Below, piece after piece: positions 53,001 through 61,502 of a stretch of 64,000 nucleotides of DNA. How positions within the stretch are numbered: position 1 is the first letter of the stretch; each line of letters starts with the position of its first letter. The DNA is from an uncultured Collinsella sp. (lineage in GTDB: Bacteria; Actinomycetota; Coriobacteriia; Coriobacteriales; Coriobacteriaceae), in assembly GCA_958427145.1 (NCBI GenBank), contig CAUAAZ010000004.1, positions 1 to 64,000 on the forward strand, given 5' to 3'. The notes under the pieces were generated by a model. It was not told where the DNA came from. It was given only the letters and a program-made list of their open reading frames with translations, and did no database searches. A program made the translations under genes and the position numbers.

Positions 53001-53019
53001 GACCGCACCCGTCCTCCTG

Positions 53020-53324
53020 TTCATCTTAATCTGTAACATCTAGCCGAGTTTTTGGGTCCCAGCTGTTACAGATCGAGGTGAACGCACAGGCCAAGCCAAA
53101 AATCTCAATCTGTAACATGTAGACCGCTTTTGACCGCTTAGATGTTACAGATCGAGACAAACAGATGGGTCAATCCAATCAATCTAGATCTGTAACACCT
53201 GGCTGGTCATTTCACTCCTAACTGTTACAGATCGAGACAAAGATGATGGCTGGGTAGACAAAATCTCAATCTATAACACCTAGTCGAGTTTTCGGGTCCC
53301 ACCTGTTACAGATTGAGACAAACA
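53020..53324. repeat. Four-unit array of CTGTAACA...TGTTACAG hairpins
   Basis: Units start at 53031, 53110, 53190 and 53271, i.e. 79-81 bases apart. Each is about 60 bases of hairpin plus about 20 bases of variable spacer. The array fills the gap between convergent module 2 and the module 3 lacI gene. Unlike CRISPR repeats the units are long palindromes and differ from one another inside the loop. Confidence 0.9.
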
Positions 53325-53336
53325 GGCCGAGCACGT

Positions 53337-54347
53337 CTACGCCCGCAAGTCCTTTACGCTGGAACGCTCGACCAACACGCCCGAGACGAGCGTACGGCTT
53401 CTGGAGCTCGGAGTTTCTATGCCCGCAACGACCTCGTTAAGCGCACGGACGCCCAGCTCGCGGTGGCGGAACTTCACCGACGTCAGAATCGAGTTGGGAA
53501 TCGTCTTGTAGAGCTCATCGTCGAAGCCGATCACGGACACGTCGTCGGGCACACTGAGCCCTTTGTCACGTAAAGCCATCATCACGCCGTTTGCCATGCA
53601 GTCGTTAGCCGCGAGGACCGCCGTGCAATCGGGTTTATCGGCAAGCACAAGGCCCGCAGCATAGCCACTATCCGCATTCCAATCGCCTTGCAGAGGCTCG
53701 GGCGGCTCAATGCCACGCGTCTCGAGTGCCGCACGCCAACCTTTCATACGGCACTGGCTCGACAGCGACTCTTTCTTACCAGAGACGAAGTACACATTCT
53801 TGTGTCCGCGATTCAAGAAGTACTCGCATGCCATGCGCGCGCCGCCCTCTTGGTCGTCACTGACGGTAGAGCAGGTAGGATGTTCCATCGACGTGATAAT
53901 CACCGTCTTGAGGTCTTTCGGCGCCTCAAAGGTATCAAAGTCATCGACCATCTGGCGCAGGTTGAAAATCATGCCGTCGACGGGAAGCTGCGACATCCTA
54001 CGTGCCGCTTCGGCAAGGGTCATCTTCTCCCCCGCCCGCTTTTTAATCATCGTGAGCGCAAAGCCTCGCTCTGCGGCGGCATCGGCGATACCGTCAATCA
54101 TGTCCACGTTGCCGCCCGACAAGTGGAACAGCACCACGCCGATGCACCCGTAACGGCCCAACTTGAGTGAACGCGCGGCAAAGTTCGCCCGGAACTCAAG
54201 CGCTTCCATGGCAGCATGGACCCTATCGCGCGTCGACTCACGCACGCTATCGGGCTCGTTGATCACGCGCGACACCGTCTTGAGAGAAACGCCCGCGGCA
54301 ACTGCCACATCGTTCATTGAGACATTTTTCTTGTCCATCGTTGCCAC
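53337..54347 (-). CDS. LacI-family regulator of PTS/GH1 module 3
   Basis: A LacI/GalR protein of about 336 residues with helix-turn-helix SMNDVAVAAGVSLKTVSRVINEPD; the specificity pair is Leu-Lys, the most different of the island. GTG 54347 has GGAG five bases upstream; ATG 54338 three codons later is possible. It is divergent from the EIICB gene of module 3. The intergenic region carries a perfect palindrome ATGACAACGTTGTCAT and a related site, so this regulator reads a symmetric operator, unlike its paralogues. Confidence 0.86.
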   Translation of the reverse strand: MATMDKKNVSMNDVAVAAGVSLKTVSRVINEPDSVRESTRDRVHAAMEALEFRANFAARSLKLGRYGCIGVVLFHLSGGNVDMIDGIADAAAERGFALTMIKKRAGEKMTLAEAARRMSQLPVDGMIFNLRQMVDDFDTFEAPKDLKTVIITSMEHPTCSTVSDDQEGGARMACEYFLNRGHKNVYFVSGKKESLSSQCRMKGWRAALETRGIEPPEPLQGDWNADSGYAAGLVLADKPDCTAVLAANDCMANGVMMALRDKGLSVPDDVSVIGFDDELYKTIPNSILTSVKFRHRELGVRALNEVVAGIETPSSRSRTLVSGVLVERSSVKDLRA

Positions 54348-54477
54348 TACTTCTCCAGTCGGTTTTGCATCGCTTGTTTTTTGCGTTCTAGCATACACTA
54401 CCTGCCCGACTGACAAATCAACCGTTTACCGGACAATATCGACCGCTCACCCGTAAATCCTTGTTGCTCTTCCAAAA

Positions 54478-54494
54478 ATGTCTTACGTTGTCAT
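54478..54494. promoter_or_regulatory. Module 3 operator O1
   Basis: ATGTCTTACGTTGTCAT shares the right half ACGTTGTCAT with the perfect site a few bases downstream. Confidence 0.55.
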
Positions 54495-54501
54495 TAACGA
54501 A

Positions 54502-54517
54502 ATGACAACGTTGTCAT
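54502..54517. promoter_or_regulatory. Module 3 operator O2 (perfect palindrome)
   Basis: ATGACAACGTTGTCAT is its own reverse complement over all 16 bases. It lies about 105 bases upstream of the EIICB start. Confidence 0.78.
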
Positions 54518-54622
54518 TTCGCAATGCCTTCCTTAAGCAGGAAGGTTTCCGGGCAGTCCTGACCATCCATCGACGACCAGTTCCATCCACATGCATCGCG
54601 CATCAAGTAGCAAAGGAGCTCT

Positions 54623-56401
54623 ATGGACGCCATCGTAAAGATGCTCGAAAAGCATCAACCGTTCTTCGAGAAGATCTCGAGAAACATCTACCTCCAGGCC
54701 ATCAAAGACGGATTCCTTGGGTGCATGCCCATCGTCCTTACCTCTTCGATCTTTCTGCTGATCGCCACCCTTCCCGGCGTAGTTGGAATCACGTTGCCCC
54801 AGCCGCTCATCGACTGGTGCAACAAGCTGTACAACTTCACCATGGGCGTCATGGGCATCATGGTTGCCGGCACCACCGCCAAGAACTTCACGGCTTCCAT
54901 GAACCGTCGCATGCCCGCCGGCAAGGTGCTCAACGACGGCTCCACCATGGTTGCCGCCCAGTGCAGCATGCTGCTGCTCGCTGTTACGCAGTTCACCACC
55001 AAGTTCAACGGCTCCGAGCTTTCGGTCTTCGATTGCACCAGCATGGGTACACGCGGTCTGTTCTCGGCCTATATCGCAGCGTTCATTACCGTTTGGGTTT
55101 ATAAGTTCTGCGTCTCGCGCGATCTGACCATTAAGCTGCCCAAGGAGGTTCCGGGCGCCATCGCTCAGAACTTCCGCGACATCATCCCCTTCGGTGGCGC
55201 TGTCATCATCTGCGGCATCATCGATGTCGTCGTGCGCAACCTCATGGGCGTTCCGTTCTCCGAGCTGCTTATCAAACTGCTCTCCCCGCTCTTCACTGCG
55301 GCAGAGACCTACCCCGGACTCATCCTTATTCAGGCGGCCACCGCGTTCTTCTGGTTCATCGGCGTCCACGGCCCTTCGATTGTCCAGCCGGGCATCGACC
55401 CCATCCGTCTTGCCAACCAGGCCGAGAACCTGCAGGTTCTGCTGGCCGGTGGCCACCCCGCCCACTCCCTCACCTTTAACATGTCGCTCGTGGGTGAGTT
55501 CGGCGGCACCGGCGCCACGTTCATCGTGCCGCTTCTGCTGATTCTCTTTATGAAGTCCAAACAGCTCAAAGCCGTCGGCAAGGCCTCGATTGTTCCTGTT
55601 GCCTTCGCCGTCAACGAACCGCTGCTCTTTGGCGCGCCGATGATCCTTAACCCCTACATGCTCATCCCCTTTGTTGCCGCCGGCTGCGTCAACGTGAGTG
55701 TTGCCAAGTTCTTTATCGACAACGTGGGCATGAACGGCTTCTCCTTCGTGGTGCCTTGGGCTACCCCTGCCCCCATCGGCATCTTCATCACTACAAACTT
55801 CCAGCTTATCGCCCTGGTATTTGTCGCGATCATCATCTTGCTGGACGCCATCATCTACCTGCCGTTCTTGAAGGCATACGATAAGCTGCTCTGCGACCAG
55901 GAAGCCGAGCGCGCCGCCGAGCTGGGTCTCGAGTCCGATGGTGCTGCCACCATCGCCGCCAGCACCTCTGCGCCCGCTGTCGAGCAGGCCACCGCTGCCG
56001 TCGAGCCGACCGCCGCTGCCGCTGACAGCAAGCCTGTCGCCGATCAGCCCGAGCCCGCTGCCGATGCATCCGCTAAGAAGGATGTCGACGGTCTGAAGGT
56101 CCTCGTCCTGTGCGCCGGCGCCGGCACCTCTGCCATGCTTGCCAACGCCATCAAGGAAGGTGCCGCGCAGACCGGAGAGAACATCGCTTCCTCCGCAGGC
56201 GCCTATGGCCAGCACACTGCCATCATGGATCAGTACGACGTTATCGTGCTTGCCCCGCAGGTCCGTAGCTACTACAACGACATGAAGGCCGACACCGATC
56301 GCCTGGGCATTAAGCTGCTCGCCCCGCGCGGTAAGGAATATATCGACCTTACTCGCGACCCCGCTGGCGCCATCAAGTGGCTCCGCGAGAACCTCGACTA
56401 G
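54623..56401 (+). CDS. PTS EIICB component, lactose family (module 3)
   Basis: A 592-residue permease-kinase of the lactose/cellobiose family. EIIC covers about residues 1-430 (IGVHGPSIVQP, NEPLLFGAPMILNP), the linker of about 60 residues is strongly Ala/Glu/Pro-rich, and EIIB has Cys497 in KVLVLCAGAGTSAML. AAAGGAG precedes ATG 54623. The GH1 gene follows 76 bases later after a short hairpin. As with its paralogues the EIIA must come from lacF or from elsewhere in the genome. Confidence 0.9.
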   Translation: MDAIVKMLEKHQPFFEKISRNIYLQAIKDGFLGCMPIVLTSSIFLLIATLPGVVGITLPQPLIDWCNKLYNFTMGVMGIMVAGTTAKNFTASMNRRMPAGKVLNDGSTMVAAQCSMLLLAVTQFTTKFNGSELSVFDCTSMGTRGLFSAYIAAFITVWVYKFCVSRDLTIKLPKEVPGAIAQNFRDIIPFGGAVIICGIIDVVVRNLMGVPFSELLIKLLSPLFTAAETYPGLILIQAATAFFWFIGVHGPSIVQPGIDPIRLANQAENLQVLLAGGHPAHSLTFNMSLVGEFGGTGATFIVPLLLILFMKSKQLKAVGKASIVPVAFAVNEPLLFGAPMILNPYMLIPFVAAGCVNVSVAKFFIDNVGMNGFSFVVPWATPAPIGIFITTNFQLIALVFVAIIILLDAIIYLPFLKAYDKLLCDQEAERAAELGLESDGAATIAASTSAPAVEQATAAVEPTAAAADSKPVADQPEPAADASAKKDVDGLKVLVLCAGAGTSAMLANAIKEGAAQTGENIASSAGAYGQHTAIMDQYDVIVLAPQVRSYYNDMKADTDRLGIKLLAPRGKEYIDLTRDPAGAIKWLRENLD

Positions 56402-56416
56402 GTTCCTCCCTCTGTT

Positions 56417-56443
56417 GGTGCCCGGATCCCCAGTTCGGGCACC
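56417..56443 (+). terminator. Hairpin between EIICB and GH1 of module 3
   Basis: GGTGCCCG and CGGGCACC form an 8-bp stem 15 bases after the EIICB stop, in the same place as the hairpin of module 1. No strong T-tract follows. Confidence 0.55.
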
Positions 56444-56477
56444 TCTCCCTATTCGAATCCCACAGAAAGGATGACTC

Positions 56478-57899
56478 ATGACCAACCCCATGCAGTTCCC
56501 CGACGGCTTTGTGTTTGGCGGCGCCACCGCTGCTTACCAGGTTGAGGGCGAGACCCGCACGCACGGCAAGGGCAAAGTGCCCTGGGACGATTTCCTGGCA
56601 GCTCAGGGTCGCTTCTCCCCCGATCCCGCAAGCGATTTCTACAACAAGTACCCGGTCGATATCGACCTGTGCCAGCGCTTCGGCATCAACGGTATCCGCG
56701 TCTCCATCGCTTGGAGCCGCATCTTCCCCAACGGCACTGGCGAGATCAACCACGAGGGTGTCGCCTTCTATCATGAGCTTTTCGCCACCTGCAACAAAGC
56801 CGGCGTTATCCCCTATGTCACGCTCGATCACTTTGATACGCCCGAGGCCTTTTACCAGGACGGCGGCGAGGGCTTCCTGACGCGCACGACGATCGACGCC
56901 TTTGTCGAGTACGCCAAGTTCTGCTTTGCCGAGTTCACCGAGGTCAAGCACTGGTTCACGTTTAACGAGATTCCCGCAACCGCCGAGGGCAGCTTTATCG
57001 TCGGCAACTGGCCGCACGGCGAGAAGTATCGCCTGGACAAGGCCTTCCAGCTCATGCACAACATGATGGTGGCCCACGCCAAGGCCGTCGTCGCCTTCCA
57101 TGAGAGCGGCTTTGAGGGTGAGATCGGCATTGTCCAGAACCTGGAGCCCAAGTATCCCCTCGATCCCAACAACGCCGCCGACTGCGAGGCAGCTCGCATG
57201 GCCGACGTCATCAACAACCGCTGGGTACTCGACGCCACCTTCCGCGGCCACTATGCAGCCGACACCATGGAGGCTGCGACCAAGCTGGCCCATATCGCCG
57301 GCGGCGAGCTCGACGTCCGCGACGAGGACATCGCCGCGCTGACCGCCGCGCTCCCCTACAACGATTGCCTGGGCGTCAACACCTACAAGTGCCAGTTCCT
57401 GCGTGCCGCCGAGGGCGAAAACGACATCAACCACAATGGCACCGGCGACAAGGGCTCCTCGCGCTGGTTCCTCAAGGGCGTGGGCGAGTCATGCGTGCGC
57501 GAAGGCGTACCCACCACCGATTGGGACTGGATTATCTATCCCGAGGGTCTCTACGACCTGCTGCTCCGCATTAAGAACGATTACCCCAACTACAAGAAGA
57601 TCTACATCACCGAGAACGGCATGGGCTATAAGGACGACTTCGAGGACGGCTTCATCGATGACGCCCCTCGCATCGACTACATGCGCCAGCATCTCGCATG
57701 GGTCCTCAAGGCAATCGACGGCGGCGTAAACGTCGACGGTTACTTTGTGTGGTCGCTGCAGGACCAGTTCTCCTGGACCAACGGCTACAACAAGCGCTAC
57801 GGCCTGTTCTACATCGACTTCGAGACCCAGAAGCGCTATCCCAAGGCGAGCGCGTACTGGTACAAGAACGTCGCGGAGACCGGTCTGCTCATGGCCTAA
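56478..57899 (+). CDS. GH1 6-phospho-beta-galactosidase-like enzyme (module 3)
   Basis: A 473-residue GH1 enzyme close to the module 1 LacG. Acid/base Glu164 is in TFNEI, nucleophile Glu379 in ITENGMG, and Ser432, Lys439 and Tyr441 in SWTNGYNKRY bind the 6-phosphate. One active-site change is visible: TLDHFDTP where the other two have LHHFDTP/LHHFDSP, so the His next to the substrate pocket is Asp here. AAAGGA precedes ATG 56478. A terminator follows at 57922. Confidence 0.9.
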   Translation: MTNPMQFPDGFVFGGATAAYQVEGETRTHGKGKVPWDDFLAAQGRFSPDPASDFYNKYPVDIDLCQRFGINGIRVSIAWSRIFPNGTGEINHEGVAFYHELFATCNKAGVIPYVTLDHFDTPEAFYQDGGEGFLTRTTIDAFVEYAKFCFAEFTEVKHWFTFNEIPATAEGSFIVGNWPHGEKYRLDKAFQLMHNMMVAHAKAVVAFHESGFEGEIGIVQNLEPKYPLDPNNAADCEAARMADVINNRWVLDATFRGHYAADTMEAATKLAHIAGGELDVRDEDIAALTAALPYNDCLGVNTYKCQFLRAAEGENDINHNGTGDKGSSRWFLKGVGESCVREGVPTTDWDWIIYPEGLYDLLLRIKNDYPNYKKIYITENGMGYKDDFEDGFIDDAPRIDYMRQHLAWVLKAIDGGVNVDGYFVWSLQDQFSWTNGYNKRYGLFYIDFETQKRYPKASAYWYKNVAETGLLMA

Positions 57900-57921
57900 C
57901 TTTTGCCGCATACCCCCTGTC

Positions 57922-57965
57922 GGCCGCATACGAATCCCCCACGGGTTCGTATGCGGCCTTTTTGT
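57922..57965 (+). terminator. Terminator of module 3
   Basis: GGCCGCATACGAA and TTCGTATGCGGCC form a perfect 13-bp stem followed by six or more T. Confidence 0.92.
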
Positions 57966-57989
57966 TTTTGGTGGGCTCGAGCGGATCAT

Positions 57990-58131
57990 TCGTCTCGATC
58001 TGTAACATCTAACTCGCTTTTAGCCGTCTAAGTGTTACAGATCAAGACAAAGGTGATGGCTGGATAGACAAAATCTCGATCTGTAACGTCTGACTCGCTT
58101 TTGGCCGCCTACCTGTTACAGATTGAGACGA
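57990..58131. repeat. Two-unit array of CTGTAAC...GTTACAG hairpins
   Basis: Units start at 58000 and 58081 (81 bases apart). The spacer GATGGCTGGATAGACAAAATCTC is nearly the same as one in the array at 53020-53324 (GATGGCTGGGTAGACAAAATCTC). Confidence 0.85.
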
Positions 58132-58151
58132 TTCGACAGTATCGTCCGCAT

Positions 58152-58177
58152 GGACACACCGTGGTACAATTGTGTCC
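58152..58177. promoter_or_regulatory. Dyad around the -10 of the toxin-antitoxin operon
   Basis: GGACAC (58152-58157) and GTGTCC (58172-58177) flank TACAAT (58165-58170), a likely -10 box. A site here fits autorepression by the antitoxin. No good -35 is evident. Confidence 0.5.
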
Positions 58178-58196
58178 CAACGCAAAGGAGGTACCC

Positions 58197-58463
58197 ATGT
58201 CAGCTTGTGTGCCCGTCCGAGATATGAAGGACACTGCTGCATTCACTACGCTTGTTGAGTCTGAGCGCGATGTCACCGTAACCAAGAACGGCTACGAGGC
58301 CATGCACTGCATCAGCAGCGACCAGTATCGCCTCATGCAAGAAGAAATCGCCAAGGCAAAACTGCTGTCTCGTATGATGTTGGCAGAAGACGAAATATCG
58401 CAAGGCGACTACAGCGATTACGAATCCTTCGCGGCTTCGATACGAGACAAATATGACCTATAA
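58197..58463 (+). CDS. Antitoxin, Phd/RelB-like
   Basis: An 88-residue protein whose first half resembles Phd/YefM antitoxins: VPVRDMKDTAAFTTLVESERDVTVTKNGYEAMHCISSDQYRLM, the DNA-binding and dimerisation part. The acidic C-terminal tail (AEDEISQGDYSDYESF) would wrap and block the toxin. ATG 58197 has AAAGGAGG at ideal distance. It overlaps the toxin gene by 11 bases, the normal order antitoxin then toxin. It may bind the GGACAC/GTGTCC dyad upstream. Confidence 0.85.
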   Translation: MSACVPVRDMKDTAAFTTLVESERDVTVTKNGYEAMHCISSDQYRLMQEEIAKAKLLSRMMLAEDEISQGDYSDYESFAASIRDKYDL

Positions 58464-58758
58464 CGTCGTAATCCTCAAAAGCGCGCGATATGAGTACGAG
58501 AGTATTGTCGGATACCTTGCTCAAATCCTTAAGAATCCGCGTGCAGCAGGCAATTTTGTCGCTGAGTTTGAATATCAGCTTGATCTGCTTCGCGAGCAGC
58601 CGCTCCTACGCCCCCTCTCGCACATGCAAGAGCTGGCGGCACGTAATTACCGATCGTTTCCCGTCAACAACTACGTGTGCCTTTACAAGTTTGAGCACGA
58701 AACAATCTATATCGCCCACATCTTTCATCAGTCACAGGACTACGCCCGCCTGGTCTAG
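58453..58758 (+). CDS. Toxin, RelE/ParE family
   Basis: A 101-residue RelE/ParE-fold protein: YNVVILKSARYEYESIVGYLAQIL as the first strand and helices, ARNYRSFPVNNYVCLYKFEHETIYIAHIFHQSQDYARLV as the C-terminal sheet. It ends right after the YxxxF/H-type sheet like other type II toxins. Whether it cuts mRNA on the ribosome (RelE) or inhibits gyrase (ParE) cannot be decided; the RSFPVNNYV stretch fits the ParE/RelE superfamily in general. ATG 58453 lies inside the antitoxin gene. Confidence 0.88.
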   Translation: MTYNVVILKSARYEYESIVGYLAQILKNPRAAGNFVAEFEYQLDLLREQPLLRPLSHMQELAARNYRSFPVNNYVCLYKFEHETIYIAHIFHQSQDYARLV

Positions 58759-58959
58759 CCCACAAGCTGAATACTTGGCCCGAGCGCATTTGCGTGTCAT
58801 ATCGCGTCACGTTGACGCGTAAAATGACGCGCAAATTTTTACGCGTCATCAAATTTGACGCACAAATGGTGTTTTTACTTATACGTGTCATTCTGCACGT
58901 CATATTGAAGCGAAAATCCCCGCGCCGGCAGGGGGCAGAAGTATCGCCTGCAGCGTTAG
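58759..58959. other. AT-rich region with repeated TGACGCGT strings
   Basis: GACGCGT, GACGCGC, ACGCGTCAT and GACGCAC recur at short intervals; ATGACGCG (58824-58831) and CGCGTCAT (58842-58849) form a perfect dyad. A shorter version (GCGCGTCATATCGCGT) lies after the second DeoR copy near 63617. Confidence 0.55.
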
Positions 58960-59380
58960 CTAGCAAATGACCTGTGTGTTCCTCAATGGCAGTGCGGTCC
59001 TCGGCGGTAATACCCGGCTCGCACACCACGGCGTTCAAATTGTCCAGGCGGCAGAAGGTGTAGAAGTCGCGCTTGACGATCTTGCTGGAGTCGGCAATCA
59101 GACAGCGCGAGTCGGCCTTGCTAAAGGCGAGCTGCTGGATGCGGCCCTCTTCCATGTTAGACGTGGACACGTCGCCGTCCAGAATGCCGTTGGCACCGAT
59201 AAACGCCGTGTCAATCCCTAGTGCGCGCAGGGTATCCTCGGCCGTGGGCCCCACAAAGGCGGCGGTGCGGCGGCGGTACATGCCGCCCACCAGGCACAGC
59301 TCGCAATCCTCGCGCGCCTCGAGCAGGCTAAAGGCCGAAAGCGAACTGGTCACATAGATGGAAGGCAGCTTGTCGGTGAC
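58960..59380 (-). pseudogene. DeoR-family regulator remnant (C-terminal domain only)
   Basis: About 130 codons match the sensor domain of a DeoR regulator (YVTSSLSAFSLLEARE, GGMYRRRTAAFVGPTAEDTLRALGIDTAF, DSSKIVKRDFYTFCRLDNLNAVV). There is no helix-turn-helix part: an in-frame TGA precedes the first homologous codons and unrelated sequence follows. At the other end a two-base deletion compared with the copy at 63713 (CACACAGGTC against CACACGCAGGTC) shifts the frame past the original stop at 58960. It is a doubly broken copy of the gene that enters the window at its right edge. Confidence 0.85.
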
Positions 59381-59448
59381 TCAGAGAGCGCCAATGCGAT
59401 CTCACGACGGTTGTGCTCATTGTTTCAATTAGATACTCAACGAAATAC

Positions 59449-59477
59449 GGCCCCGCAGCTCAATAAGCTGCGGGGCC
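59449..59477 (-). terminator. Terminator downstream of the cassette EIICB gene
   Basis: GGCCCCGCAGCT and AGCTGCGGGGCC form a perfect 12-bp stem with a 5-base loop; on the minus strand GTATTTCG follows. Confidence 0.8.
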
Positions 59478-59515
59478 GTACTATACACCGACGAATCAAC
59501 GACGGAGTGCATCCA

Positions 59516-61210
59516 CTATTTGGCCAGCTCCTGAACGATCCAGTCAATTGCACCTTCGGGATCGTTGGTAAGGTCGATATACTGCTTGCCCCTTGTGGTG
59601 AGCAGTTTAATTCCAAGGCGATCGGTATCGGCCTTCATAGCGTCATAGTACATGCGTGCCTGGGGCGCCAGAACAATCACGTTGTACTGATTCATCGTCT
59701 CATAGTGGCTTCCGTACGCACCGGACTGAGAAACCAGATCAATACCCTTAGCAGCGGCACCTTCGCGAAGAGCATTTGCCAAGAGAGTCGAAGTGCCGGC
59801 ACCCTGGCAAAGCACAAGCACGCGGATCTGCTCCGCCTTGCTCTTTACCGCCTCCAGAGCTTTTGCCGCATTTTCTTGTGCGGCAATAGCATCTGCATCC
59901 GAGGTTCCTGCAGCTTCCTTTGCGGACTCCTCCAAACAAAGCTGATGGTCATACGCCTTGCAGAACGGATAGTAAATCACAAAGTCAACGACCAACAGCA
60001 CTGCCATCAATACAAGAGAACGTAGATCAAGACCTGTGGTGAGAAATGCACCGATTGGGCCGGGAAGCGCCCACGGCATGGTATACATGGGGGCGTTCAT
60101 TCCAATTACGTCAATGAAAAACTTACCGATTATGGCGTTGACCATAGGAGCCGCTAGGAAGGGCACGAACATATAGGGATTGAGAACAATCGGCATACCG
60201 AAGAGAACGGGCTCGTTAACTCCAAAAATCACCGGGATAATCGATGCCTTGCCCATGGCTTTAAGCTGCTTGGAACGCATAAACATGATCAGGATAATAG
60301 GAACGATGAACGTGCAACCAGAACCGCCCAGACCGCCGATGAAGCTTGTAAAGTCCTGCGTGAGAGCAATTGACGGGTGTCCACCTGCTTGGAAAACCTC
60401 AAGATTGGTAACGGTATTGCCGTAGAGCGCAGCATTGATCGGACTCATGACAACCGAAGCACCGTGAATACCCATAAATTGGAAAAGTGCGACCGCGCCT
60501 TCGATAAGCGCCATGCCAGGATAGGTGTCGACCGCGGAGAACAGCGGCGAGATTAGAGCAGATACCAAATTGGCGAACGGCACAGCGAGCAGCGTACGGC
60601 TCGCGAGATCGATAACGGCGCACGCAATGATTGAAAACCCAAATGCAAAGATATCGCGAAAACTCTGTGCAATAGCGCCAGGGACCTCTTTGGGGAGCTT
60701 GATCGTCACATTATGGCTAATGCACACCTTATAGATATTAACGGTCAAGAACGCGGATACGAACGCAGCGAGAAAACCCTTGGTTCCCATATAGCCGGTT
60801 TCAAAAACAGATGTATCTGCTCCGCCAATCGAGACAACATCATTCGTCACCGATAGCAAGAACATGCCGCACATGGCACAAACCATGCACGAAGTGGGGT
60901 TGAGAGATTTGCCCGAAGGCATGCGGCGGTTCATCGACATGGCAAGTGAGCTCGCCGTGGTACCGGCCACCATAATGCCAAGAAGCCCCATGGTATATGC
61001 ATAGATTTTATTAAAGAAATCCAGCACCTCAGACGGAAGCGTGATGCCTACATAGGCAGGGAGCGTCGAAAGAAGAAGGAACAGGCTCGAGAACAGCACG
61101 ATTGGCATATTCGAGAGAAAGCCATCCTTAATCGCCACCAGATAAATGTTCTTTGAGATTTTGTCGAAGAGAGCCTGGTGTTTTTCAAGGAATTTGACGA
61201 TAGCGTCCAT
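59516..61210 (-). CDS. PTS EIICB component, lactose/cellobiose family (cassette)
   Basis: A 564-residue permease-kinase. EIIC lies at about residues 1-430 (FMGIHGASVVMSP, NEPVLFGMPIVLNP), and EIIB carries Cys468 in RVLVLCQGAGTSTLL, with GAYGSHYETMNQYNV. The linker is shorter than in modules 1-3. ATG 61210 has AAAGGA upstream. It is divergent from the TIM-barrel gene at 61567, which with the GntR gene probably forms its functional unit. No GH1 gene accompanies it, so the imported sugar is processed differently. It also lacks its own EIIA. Confidence 0.9.
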   Translation of the reverse strand: MDAIVKFLEKHQALFDKISKNIYLVAIKDGFLSNMPIVLFSSLFLLLSTLPAYVGITLPSEVLDFFNKIYAYTMGLLGIMVAGTTASSLAMSMNRRMPSGKSLNPTSCMVCAMCGMFLLSVTNDVVSIGGADTSVFETGYMGTKGFLAAFVSAFLTVNIYKVCISHNVTIKLPKEVPGAIAQSFRDIFAFGFSIIACAVIDLASRTLLAVPFANLVSALISPLFSAVDTYPGMALIEGAVALFQFMGIHGASVVMSPINAALYGNTVTNLEVFQAGGHPSIALTQDFTSFIGGLGGSGCTFIVPIILIMFMRSKQLKAMGKASIIPVIFGVNEPVLFGMPIVLNPYMFVPFLAAPMVNAIIGKFFIDVIGMNAPMYTMPWALPGPIGAFLTTGLDLRSLVLMAVLLVVDFVIYYPFCKAYDHQLCLEESAKEAAGTSDADAIAAQENAAKALEAVKSKAEQIRVLVLCQGAGTSTLLANALREGAAAKGIDLVSQSGAYGSHYETMNQYNVIVLAPQARMYYDAMKADTDRLGIKLLTTRGKQYIDLTNDPEGAIDWIVQELAK

Positions 61211-61502
61211 AAAGCATCCTTTCATGATTGCCGGGCACACAACGATTTATCCGGACTCAACCGCCGTCGTCCCAGTTTGTATCCGCTTATCGTAAGTGAA
61301 TACGTTCTCGTGCGAAATGTAATATCATTTGCGCGATTTGTCATAACCAATTCTTTTCCGCTTTGTCGATATGTCAAGAATTCAAATCTTTATTCGGTGA
61401 ACGGTAGTTGCGTAATTTTAGATTTGTCCAGCTAAAGGCTATTTTTTCGGAGCATTACAATAAGTTTGTAACCGTTTACCGATTGGATATAACATATTAA
61501 AT

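Noticed and set aside
53020..53324. CRISPR-like array
   Set aside because: The regular 80-nt period first suggested CRISPR. The repeated parts are about 60-bp palindromes that differ from each other, the variable parts are only about 20 bases and sometimes recur, and no cas genes are present.
54533..56527. 664-codon minus-strand open frame over the module 3 EIICB
   Set aside because: Antisense to a clear EIICB, Gly/Asp/Val-rich and without any family feature.
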